Shown here one piece after another: positions 1 to 4,840 of a stretch of DNA of 6,828 nucleotides. The notes under the pieces are model-generated. The model was given only the letters and a program-made list of their open reading frames with translations, was not told the DNA's origin and did no database searches. A program made the translations under genes and the position numbers. The first letter of the stretch is position 1, and the number at the start of each line of letters is the position of its first letter. The DNA comes from JBIICI01 sp044238935 (GTDB lineage Bacteria > Pseudomonadota > Alphaproteobacteria > Micavibrionales > Micavibrionaceae), in the NCBI GenBank assembly GCA_044238935.1, contig JBIICI010000036.1, positions 1-6,828 on the forward strand, in the 5' to 3' direction.

Positions 1-124
1 AATTCGCTCCCCTATTTCTGAGCCTGCACAAAATATGGAAGCCATCGCGGCGTCTGTTGCCAACCTATTACAAAATATGCAGCTTAACCATCGCGAAGAG
101 AAATTGGCAAAGGAGCAGGCTTAG
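1..124 (+). CDS. MinD/ParA-family ATPase (FlhG-like), C-terminal end only
   Basis: The window opens inside this gene. Only 41 codons are visible, starting with IRSPISEP and ending at TAG (122-124). The visible part is the C-terminal tail, rich in Ala, Asn, Gln and Glu, with no catalytic motif. The family call comes from the longer second copy at 2231-2533, whose sequence (EGEKTY, then LLKACENFL, then a loop before IRAQTPLL) resembles the C-terminal third of MinD/ParA ATPases of the FlhG type found in alphaproteobacteria. FlhG-type proteins are membrane-associated ATPases that control the number or placement of flagella. The Walker motifs would lie upstream, outside the window, so it cannot be judged whether this copy is complete. 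Its last 124 bases and the following three are identical to 2410-2536. The family is a moderate-confidence recognition; the flagellar role is inference. Confidence 0.55.
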   Translation, partial: IRSPISEPAQNMEAIAASVANLLQNMQLNHREEKLAKEQA

Positions 125-127
125 TTT
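1..127 (+). repeat. Left copy of 127-bp exact direct repeat
   Basis: Bases 1-127 match 2410-2536 with no mismatch; the copies diverge at 128 (C) against 2537 (T). The left limit is unknown because the window begins inside the repeat, so the true repeat may be longer. It covers the last 41 codons, the stop codon and three downstream bases of the MinD/ParA-like gene. The two copies bracket the acyltransferase gene with a period of 2409 bp. Confidence 0.97.
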
Positions 128-159
128 CCTGTAAAGCACACAACTAATAGACTCTAAGT

Positions 160-187
160 TTGGGTGTGTATTATATTATCTTATAGA
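160..187 (+). promoter_or_regulatory. Weak candidate promoter for the acyltransferase
   Basis: The 86 bases between the MinD/ParA stop and the acyltransferase start are AT-rich. The best pair seen is TTGGGT (160-165) and TATAGA (182-187) with a 16-base spacer; TATATT (172-177) is another possible -10 box without a fitting -35. Both are poor matches to the sigma70 consensus. No Shine-Dalgarno sequence precedes the ATG at 211. Reading through from the upstream gene is an equally good explanation, since no terminator is visible after position 124. Confidence 0.25.
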
Positions 188-210
188 TTTTAACTGAATT
201 ATGGCTTTAT

Positions 211-936
211 ATGAAATATAGAAAGGAGATAGATGGACTCAGGGCTCTTGCTCTAATCCCAGTTATTCTGTTTCATGCAGGATTTAGCATTTTTAGCGGG
301 GGGTTCGTAGGTGTTGATATATTTTTTGTAATTAGTGGTTATCTAATTACAATGATTATCGTAGATGATATGAATAAAGGCTCATTTTCTTTGCTTAATT
401 TTTATAAATGTAGGGCAGCAAGAATTCTTCCTGCGCTCTTCTTTATGATGATTTGTACACTTCCATTCGCTTGGTTTTGGATGCTACCAACAGACCTAGA
501 GTTTTTTTCTAAAAGCATAGTGGCTGCCCCGCTGTTTACTTCTAATGTGCTTTTTTGGTTAACGAGTGGTTACTTTGATGAATCATCTGAGCTTAAGCCT
601 TTGCTTCATACTTGGAGTTTGGCTGTCGAAGGGCAGTATTATATGTTTTTTCCCTTATTTTTAATGATCACTTGGAGGCTAGGTAAGAAATGGATTTCTT
701 CATTTCTATTACTTATTGTTATTGTTAGTGTTGTTTTTGCTCAGTGGAGCTCTACAATACATCCGTCATTCGCTTTTTATTCGTTGCCAACTAGGGGGTT
801 TGAAATACTTGTTGGGGCAATTATATCCTTGTATACAAATCAAAAGTCCGGTATAATTTCAGCCAGTCAGCCAGTCAGCCAGTCAGCCAGTCAGCCAGTC
901 AGCCAGTCAGCCAGTCAGCCAGTCTTGCTGGACTAG
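211..936 (+). CDS. Membrane O-acyltransferase (AT3), N-terminal half, out of frame with its C-terminal half
   Basis: This is the first 241 residues of an acyltransferase-3 (PF01757-type) membrane protein, OafA-like. AT3 proteins move acyl groups, usually acetyl, across the inner membrane onto surface glycans. Visible family motifs are R11-x10-H22 (IDGLRALALIPVILFH), GGFVGVDIFFVISGYLIT (30-47), the R68-x2-R71 pair after a FYK stretch, HTWSLAVEGQYY (133-144, E140) and LPTRGFEILVGA (192-203). About six or seven hydrophobic helices are covered. The start at 211 is chosen because the family begins almost directly with YR-x-EIDGLRA; there is no good ribosome site before it. From residue 217 the protein runs into a repeat-encoded SQPVSQSA sequence, then reads VLLD and stops at TAG (934-936). 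The rest of the domain continues in the -1 frame from the repeat onwards. As written this product lacks the last helices and the SGNH domain and is probably inactive: an OFF state of a phase-variable gene rather than simple decay. Confidence 0.9.
   Translation: MKYRKEIDGLRALALIPVILFHAGFSIFSGGFVGVDIFFVISGYLITMIIVDDMNKGSFSLLNFYKCRAARILPALFFMMICTLPFAWFWMLPTDLEFFSKSIVAAPLFTSNVLFWLTSGYFDESSELKPLLHTWSLAVEGQYYMFFPLFLMITWRLGKKWISSFLLLIVIVSVVFAQWSSTIHPSFAFYSLPTRGFEILVGAIISLYTNQKSGIISASQPVSQSASQPVSQSASQPVLLD
859..924 (+). repeat. Octanucleotide tandem array, predicted phase-variation switch
   Basis: Eight perfect copies of CAGCCAGT (860-923) are followed by one base of a ninth and preceded by one matching T, so period 8 holds over 66 bases. 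Eight is not a multiple of three, so each unit gained or lost shifts the reading frame. Counting frames, the N-terminal half (frame of 211) joins the C-terminal half (frame of 936) when the net change is 1 mod 3, that is at 7, 10 or 4 units. With the present 8, translation stops at 934-936; with 9 it would stop at 968-970. All three frames through the array are open and encode cyclic versions of the same eight residues, SQPVSQSA. Short-repeat switches of this kind are well known in surface-modifying enzymes of host-associated bacteria. That this array varies in a population is an inference. Confidence 0.93.
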
Positions 937-2228
937 TGCTTATTTTATATGCAGTATTTTCATTCGATAGTAAAACTCCTTCTCCAAGTTTATATACTTT
1001 TGTACCAATAATTGGTGCTGGTTTAATTATTGTGTTTTCGAATGGTAGAAACCTAGTAGGAAAATTACTGGGTAGTAAGTTGCTTGTAGGAATAGGCTTA
1101 ATTAGTTACAGCTCATACTTATGGCATCAACCATTATTGGCTTTTGCTAAGCTAAGAAGCATTCATACCCTATCAACAATTATGCTTGTTTTTCTTTGTT
1201 TTTTATCACTGGCATTAGGTTATGTAAGCTGGAAATATATAGAAACCCCGTTTAGAAATAAATCAATAATAACGAAAAGGTTTGTGTTAAGTATGCTAAC
1301 TTTAGCTTTGTTTTTAATTGGTGTAGGTTTAATAGGATACTATCAAAAAGGATTTGAAAATAGGTTAGGTCCTGATTTATTAAAATCATTAAACCCGAAT
1401 AGTGGGAGACTAGATAGATGTCTGGAAGAAATTGATAGAGATAAAGGTTATACTTGTATTATAGGAAATGTAAATGTAAGTCCATCCATTGCAATGATTG
1501 GGGATTCTCATGCTACAAGATTGACTAAAAGAATGGATGAAGTGCTTAAAGAAATGAATGTTTCCGCTGTTGTATACTCAGGTAGTGGTTGTATTCCTTT
1601 GTTAGATGTTGGAGAAAAATCTCAATATATGACTAATAAAAGTTGCAGGGCTTTTATTAAGAATGCTTATAATGAAATATTGAGTATGGATTTGATTAAA
1701 AAAGTGATCTTAGTTTCTGAGTGGTCTTTTTATACAGAAGGGTTTAGAGGGCAAGGCAATACAGGATTATATCTTTTACTTTCGGATACACAATCAATAA
1801 AAATCAGTTTACCAGAAAATAAAAATGTAATAGCTAGAGGGTTGAAAAGAACAAGGCAGGCTCTTGAGAAATCAGGAAAGCTTGTGTATATTGTCAAGTC
1901 TGTACCTGAATACAGAGAGGCGCCAAATAAGATGCTTACAAAATTAAGATTCTTTAACACGGATGTTATTCCTAATAGTTCTTATTTAATTTCTAAGGAA
2001 AAATATCAGTCAAGAAATTTTGCAATAAATGAAATTATGTCCAATGAAAATCTTGATCGATGGTCTGTTATAATTGATCCATACGACCTTTATTGCCAAT
2101 CGACGTTTTGCTCTTTTTCAAACAAAAATTTCGAATCTTTTTATGAAGATGATAATCATTTATCATATTTAGGATCAAAGATTCTGGTTCAGAAAATAAT
2201 TGATAAATTAAATTTGTCGCGTAACTGA
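936..2228 (+). CDS. Membrane O-acyltransferase, C-terminal half: last AT3 helices plus SGNH domain
   Basis: This frame carries the rest of the acyltransferase. Read backwards from GTG 936 it continues without a stop into the octanucleotide array (SLAGLVLILY), so the real start is almost certainly the ATG at 211 once the repeat count restores the frame. Residues 1-135 from the GTG hold the final AT3 helices, with GLISYSSYLWHQPLL (54-68) and YIETPFRNK (101-109), both typical of AT3-SGNH fusions. Residues about 180-430 form the SGNH hydrolase-like domain, predicted periplasmic: GDSH (189-192) with the nucleophile Ser191, and the DxxH block DDNHLS (405-410) with Asp405 and His408. All catalytic residues expected for transfer to a glycan are present. 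In the 7-unit ON form these become Ser430, Asp644 and His647 of a 669-residue protein. The stop is TGA 2226-2228 and no terminator is seen after it. Codons are strongly AT-rich compared with folD and sulP. Acceptor glycan and acyl group cannot be read from the sequence. Confidence 0.9.
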   Translation: MLILYAVFSFDSKTPSPSLYTFVPIIGAGLIIVFSNGRNLVGKLLGSKLLVGIGLISYSSYLWHQPLLAFAKLRSIHTLSTIMLVFLCFLSLALGYVSWKYIETPFRNKSIITKRFVLSMLTLALFLIGVGLIGYYQKGFENRLGPDLLKSLNPNSGRLDRCLEEIDRDKGYTCIIGNVNVSPSIAMIGDSHATRLTKRMDEVLKEMNVSAVVYSGSGCIPLLDVGEKSQYMTNKSCRAFIKNAYNEILSMDLIKKVILVSEWSFYTEGFRGQGNTGLYLLLSDTQSIKISLPENKNVIARGLKRTRQALEKSGKLVYIVKSVPEYREAPNKMLTKLRFFNTDVIPNSSYLISKEKYQSRNFAINEIMSNENLDRWSVIIDPYDLYCQSTFCSFSNKNFESFYEDDNHLSYLGSKILVQKIIDKLNLSRN

Positions 2229-2230
2229 AG

Positions 2231-2533
2231 AATAAAGATTCTGAAAAGATTATTATTGATTGGGTTAATATTCGGCATGAGGGGGAGAAAACCTATAAAA
2301 CATTGCTAAAAGCCTGTGAGAATTTCTTGCGCCTCAGCCCGCCTTTGATCGGTTTAATTCAACAAGATAAACATGTGAAAGAAGCCATTCGCGCCCAAAC
2401 ACCATTGTTAATTCGCTCCCCTATTTCTGAGCCTGCACAAAATATGGAAGCCATCGCGGCGTCTGTTGCCAACCTATTACAAAATATGCAGCTTAACCAT
2501 CGCGAAGAGAAATTGGCAAAGGAGCAGGCTTAG
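2231..2533 (+). pseudogene. Headless duplicate of the MinD/ParA-family gene 3' end
   Basis: A stop-free frame runs from just after the acyltransferase stop to TAG 2531-2533. It resembles the C-terminal third of FlhG-like MinD/ParA ATPases: a beta-strand-like stretch KIIIDWVN, then HEGEKTYKTLLKACENFL, PPLIGLIQQD, IRAQTPLLIRSP and the same tail as the gene at 1-124. The family similarity seems to reach back to about 2231, only a few bases past the acyltransferase stop. An in-frame TTG at 2303 could give a 76-residue product, but it has no Shine-Dalgarno sequence and starts in the middle of the domain. The fragment lacks the nucleotide-binding half, so it is best read as a non-functional remnant. 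If the left copy was duplicated, the next gene towards the right was once folD, convergent. Whether bases 2231-2409 also match the part of the left copy outside the window cannot be seen. Confidence 0.7.
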
Positions 2534-2536
2534 TTT
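2410..2536 (+). repeat. Right copy of 127-bp exact direct repeat
   Basis: Identical to 1-127. It covers the 3' end and stop codon of the truncated MinD/ParA duplicate plus TTT. With the left copy it brackets the acyltransferase; recombination between the two would remove 2409 bp and leave one MinD/ParA 3' end next to the folD side. Confidence 0.97.
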
Positions 2537-2550
2537 TTTATTTTTCGGAG

Positions 2551-2612
2551 TCATTCCCCGCCTATAAGCACGAGATGCCGTGTCGGGGCACGGCATGACG
2601 CCGGAGGGGGAA
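2551..2612. repeat. Palindromic intergenic element, copy 1 (REP-like)
   Basis: A perfect 8-bp inverted repeat, ATGCCGTG (2575-2582) and CACGGCAT (2589-2596), encloses a 6-base loop. An outer weaker arm, TTCCCC (2554-2559) with GGGGAA (2607-2612), could close a larger structure. It is GC-rich within AT-rich noncoding DNA and has no T-run, so it does not look like a terminator. The form (an outer 'TCATTCCCC' edge with a 'CGAGATGC...GGCATGACG' core) resembles short dispersed intergenic repeats of proteobacteria. Copy number in the genome cannot be checked here. Confidence 0.6.
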
Positions 2613-2663
2613 AAGCGCAACCTGTACCACCCTACTTATAAATCAATCCATACAATAATGCCT

Positions 2664-2747
2664 GCCTGACACGGGATCTCCCAGAGTTGTTTTGCTTTAG
2701 GCGATTCCCGTCAAGCAACGAGATGCTGGATCACGTGTGGTATGATG
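2664..2747. repeat. Palindromic intergenic element, copy 2 (degenerate)
   Basis: Bases 2719-2747 start with the same eight bases, CGAGATGC, as 2571-2578 and follow the same pattern through to a GG-x-ATGA-x-G end, with substitutions and one single-base gap. The inner stem is weakened. To its left an imperfect inverted pair, 2664-2678 (GCCTGACACGGGATC) against 2703-2716 (GATTCCCGTCAAGC), may be the outer arm. Together with copy 1 this nearly fills the 288-base gap between the MinD/ParA remnant and folD. No protein-coding gene is seen in that gap. Confidence 0.45.
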
Positions 2748-2777
2748 ATTTATGTATAATAAAAAAAGGGGTGTCAA

Positions 2778-2820
2778 TAAAAAAGATAAAAATATTCTAC
2801 AGACTTAAAATCTATCTTTC
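2778..2820 (-). terminator. Weak candidate terminator after folD
   Basis: Downstream of the folD stop on the minus strand, AAAGATA and TATCTTT (2813-2819 and 2782-2788 in plus coordinates) can pair as a 7-bp AT-only stem with a 24-base loop, running into a stretch of six T. The stem is AT-only and the loop long, so this is a weak call. No stronger hairpin was seen nearby. Confidence 0.25.
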
Positions 2821-2821
2821 T

Positions 2822-3661
2822 CTATTCCAGTCCCTGTTTTTCGGCGGCTTTTAGGGTATTTTCCAAAAGGCACGCAATGGTCATGGGCCCGACCCCTTTG
2901 GGAACGGGGGTGATTGCTGTGGCTTTTGGGAGGATGGCATCAAAATCGACATCGCCTGTTAAGCGTCCATCTGGTAGGCGATTAATCCCCACATCAATAA
3001 CAATTGCGCCGTCTTTCACCCAATCGCCCTTTACCAGATGGGGGCGACCAACGGCGGCAATCACAATATCGGCGCGGCGCACATGATCGGCTAAATTCAC
3101 GGTTTGGGAATGGGTTTGTGTGACGGTACAATTTTCATTTAATAAGAGCTGCCCCATGGGCTTTCCAAACAAAAGGGAGCGTCCAATCACCACGGCATGT
3201 AATCCCGTTAAATCTGTGCGCACGGTTTGGATCAGTTTTAAGCTGCCTTGGGGGGTGCAGGGAACAAGGCAGGGCAGCCCTGCGACTAAACGCCCTATGT
3301 TCAACGGATGTAGCCCATCAACATCTTTGTCAGGGTCAATTGCACTGATCATATCCAGCGCATTTAAATGGGGGGGCAGGGGCATCTGAAGCAATATGCC
3401 CTGCACATTATGATCTTGGTTAAGTCTGTGAATTAGTGTCAATAAGGTGTTACGGTCGGTATCAGCATTTAAACGATGCTCAATACTGATCATACCCACT
3501 TCAGCACAGGCTTTGATTTTATTGTTCACATAAACAGAGCTGGCGGGGTCGTCACCCACCAGAATCACGGCTAAACAGGGTTTTTTTGCAAAGTTTGAAA
3601 CTTTATCAGCGATTGTCCCCCGTAAAGCCGCGGCAATAGATTTTCCGTCAATGATTGTCAT
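2822..3661 (-). CDS. folD: Bifunctional methylenetetrahydrofolate dehydrogenase / methenyltetrahydrofolate cyclohydrolase
   Basis: FolD interconverts 5,10-methylene-THF, 5,10-methenyl-THF and 10-formyl-THF in the cytoplasm, using NADP, and so supplies one-carbon units for purines and formyl-Met-tRNA. The 279 residues are near the usual length of about 280-300. Visible landmarks are Tyr44-x3-Lys48 in SSVYVNNKIKAC (the active-site pair), QGILLQMPLPPHL (87-99, Gln92), DKDVDGLHP (111-119, Asp115), the Rossmann turn VVIGRSLLFGKPMG (157-170) and PVPKGVGPMTIACLL (252-266). The last normally reads P-G-G-V-G-P; here the first Gly is Lys255. The ATG at 3661 is preceded by the yggT stop with three bases between (TAA AAT ATG), and there is no separate Shine-Dalgarno sequence, so translation is probably coupled to yggT. 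The gene is intact. Confidence 0.97.
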   Translation of the reverse strand: MTIIDGKSIAAALRGTIADKVSNFAKKPCLAVILVGDDPASSVYVNNKIKACAEVGMISIEHRLNADTDRNTLLTLIHRLNQDHNVQGILLQMPLPPHLNALDMISAIDPDKDVDGLHPLNIGRLVAGLPCLVPCTPQGSLKLIQTVRTDLTGLHAVVIGRSLLFGKPMGQLLLNENCTVTQTHSQTVNLADHVRRADIVIAAVGRPHLVKGDWVKDGAIVIDVGINRLPDGRLTGDVDFDAILPKATAITPVPKGVGPMTIACLLENTLKAAEKQGLE

Positions 3662-3664
3662 ATT

Positions 3665-3949
3665 TTATAAAGAGAAAAAGATTTTGGCAACCAAGCTGCG
3701 TAAGATATAAATACCAAAAATGATAATAATCGGTGTCACATCAATACCACCCAGAGGGGGAACAAATTTACGCAAACGGCTGTAAAGGGGTTCTGTGCAG
3801 CGTTCCAGCACCATGACCAAATTTTTGGCTTGGGGGTTTTTGATTTTTAGAACATCAAATGCCACTAACCATGTGATGGCCGCTTGGGCAACAATGATAA
3901 ATAAATAGGTTTGTAAGCAAAAGTCAATTAAAGATCCGATGAGCGCCAT
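3665..3949 (-). CDS. YggT-family small integral membrane protein
   Basis: This is a 94-residue protein with two hydrophobic segments (about 5-32 and 72-92) joined by a charged loop. The family signature TEPLYSRLRKFVPPLGGIDV (52-71) followed by TPIIII matches YggT proteins, in particular the alphaproteobacterial form with GGID[IV][ST]P. YggT proteins sit in the inner membrane; their exact role is unsettled, with links to osmotic or potassium stress and to cell-envelope or division functions in various bacteria. The start at 3949 is supported by GGAG (3962 to 3959 on the minus strand) nine bases upstream. It is the first gene of a unit with folD, whose start lies three bases past this stop. A yggT-folD neighbourhood is familiar from alphaproteobacteria, often with a DUF167 gene between, which is absent here. 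Confidence 0.92.
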   Translation of the reverse strand: MALIGSLIDFCLQTYLFIIVAQAAITWLVAFDVLKIKNPQAKNLVMVLERCTEPLYSRLRKFVPPLGGIDVTPIIIIFGIYILRSLVAKIFFSL

Positions 3950-4039
3950 TTTTATAGTCTCCGCTTATGTCAGTATATTATTAATAGTTTTACACTATAA
4001 TAAGGAGAGTCCAGCATCAACCGATAAATTTAAAAATAT
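3950..4039. promoter_or_regulatory. Divergent intergenic region with -10-like boxes for both sides
   Basis: Ninety AT-rich bases separate yggT (leftward) from the HExxH gene (rightward). On the plus strand there is a perfect TATAAT (3996-4001); on the minus strand TATACT (3977 to 3972). Neither has a convincing TTGACA-like -35 at 16-18 bases. GGAG for yggT is at 3959-3962 (minus strand). A GGAGAG at 4004-4009 is about 30 bases from the ATG at 4040, too far to act as its ribosome site. Confidence 0.4.
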
Positions 4040-4738
4040 ATGAATATTTTTCCTAAAAATAGATTTTTATTTTTTATGCTGTTTTTAAGCGCGTTGTCTT
4101 TATCAATTCCCGTGCGTGCAGAGGCGAATTTTGTGTGCTCATCTGATTGGCGCAAAGTTAAGATTATTGTTGCCCCGCAATCGGAAAAAGTCTTTATTAA
4201 AAACAATGTTGATGTTGAAACATTAGGGCGTCAGGGGGCGTATTCGCCGTATGATAAAGGCGCAAAGACAGAAACATTGGGATTAACCGCAACCCAATAT
4301 AAATATCAATATCAATCTGTTTATCAACTCAGCAGTTGGCCGGCATTGAATAAGGGATGTGTGTATTATGATCAAATTAATGTGGCTTTGTCCTTAGATC
4401 CGATTATTTACATTGCCTCACGTTTTCCCCCAGGGTCATGCCGTTATAACGCAACTTTGTTGCATGAGCGCAAGCATGTGGCGGTTGATCGGATGATTGT
4501 CAATGATTATAGCCGATATATTGGTCAGGCAATCCAGCAAGTTTTAATGAAAATGCCACCTTCTTATGTGTCGATAGATGTGGCGCAAATTCCACTGCAG
4601 CAAGAAAAACTAAATAATTTGATCACGCGGACGGTTGATCCGTTAATTAAACGCATGCAACAAGACCGCGAGTATCGTCAGCGCCAAATCGATACAGTGG
4701 GCGAATATAATTATATATCTGGGTTATGCCCTAAATAA
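4040..4738 (+). CDS. Secreted protein with HExxH metallopeptidase-like motif, function unknown
   Basis: I do not recognise this gene by name. The 232-residue product starts with a clear Sec signal peptide: basic Lys6/Arg8, a hydrophobic core at about 9-23, and a VRA|E cleavage site after residue 27. The mature part has four cysteines (33, 107, 134, 230), which would suit two disulfides in the periplasm. HERKH (142-146) within LLHERKHVAVDRM has the H-E-x-x-H form of zinc metallopeptidases; it resembles the 'HE..H' stretch of DUF922-like predicted proteases, but that link is tentative. A basic, Gln-rich C-terminal stretch (about 186-217) is likely helical. The ATG at 4040 is the only possible upstream start, because an in-frame TAA lies at 4031-4033; it has no Shine-Dalgarno sequence. 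It is transcribed alone, between a divergent promoter region and a terminator-like hairpin. Zinc binding and protease activity are inference. Confidence 0.8.
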   Translation: MNIFPKNRFLFFMLFLSALSLSIPVRAEANFVCSSDWRKVKIIVAPQSEKVFIKNNVDVETLGRQGAYSPYDKGAKTETLGLTATQYKYQYQSVYQLSSWPALNKGCVYYDQINVALSLDPIIYIASRFPPGSCRYNATLLHERKHVAVDRMIVNDYSRYIGQAIQQVLMKMPPSYVSIDVAQIPLQQEKLNNLITRTVDPLIKRMQQDREYRQRQIDTVGEYNYISGLCPK

Positions 4739-4758
4739 TTCTTTTATTTGGTTTTTTT
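4730..4758 (+). terminator. Rho-independent terminator-like hairpin after the HExxH gene
   Basis: CC-(T)-AAATAA (4730-4738) pairs with TTATTTGG (4744-4751) around a 5-base loop, with one bulged T, directly followed by seven T (4752-4758). The left arm overlaps the stop codon at 4736-4738. The stem is AT-rich, so it may be weak, but the T-run and position fit a terminator that separates this gene from sulP. Confidence 0.5.
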
Positions 4759-4763
4759 ATATG

Positions 4764-4792
4764 TTGACAGACTCAGATAGCACTTCTATGCT
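4764..4792 (+). promoter_or_regulatory. Sigma70-type promoter for sulP
   Basis: A perfect -35 box TTGACA (4764-4769) is followed by exactly 17 bases and the -10 box TATGCT (4787-4792, four of six consensus bases including T1, A2 and the final T). Transcription would start near 4799, giving a leader of about 42 bases. It begins just after the T-run of the preceding terminator, which supports sulP being its own transcription unit. Confidence 0.75.
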
Positions 4793-4840
4793 CCGCCTAT
4801 AAATTTATATAGAAAATACATCTTAACAGGCACAATTTTT

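Noticed and set aside
859..924. CRISPR array
   Set aside because: The unit is only 8 bases, perfectly tandem with no spacers, and lies inside a coding gene.
790..936. Programmed -1 ribosomal frameshift as the explanation for the split acyltransferase
   Set aside because: The C-terminal frame is indeed -1 to the N-terminal one, but no convincing X-XXY-YYZ slippery site plus structure is seen in the shared open stretch (804-933). The octanucleotide array explains the split better.
2229..2242. Terminator after the acyltransferase (AGAAT-loop-ATTCT)
   Set aside because: The stem is only 5 bp, AT-rich and has no T-run after it.
1..2536. Insertion sequence or integrative element with its own recombinase
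   Set aside because: Only the acyltransferase gene is in the block; there is no transposase, integrase or terminal inverted repeat, and the 127-bp repeats are far longer than target-site duplications.
2755..2760. Plus-strand TATAAT upstream of the folD 3' end
   Set aside because: No -35 box at 16-18 bases and no plus-strand gene downstream; likely chance in AT-rich DNA.
2749..2777. Minus-strand promoter with TTGACA at 2777-2772
   Set aside because: The -35 is perfect but the best -10 at 17 bases is CATAAA, and there is no minus-strand gene to the left for it to serve.
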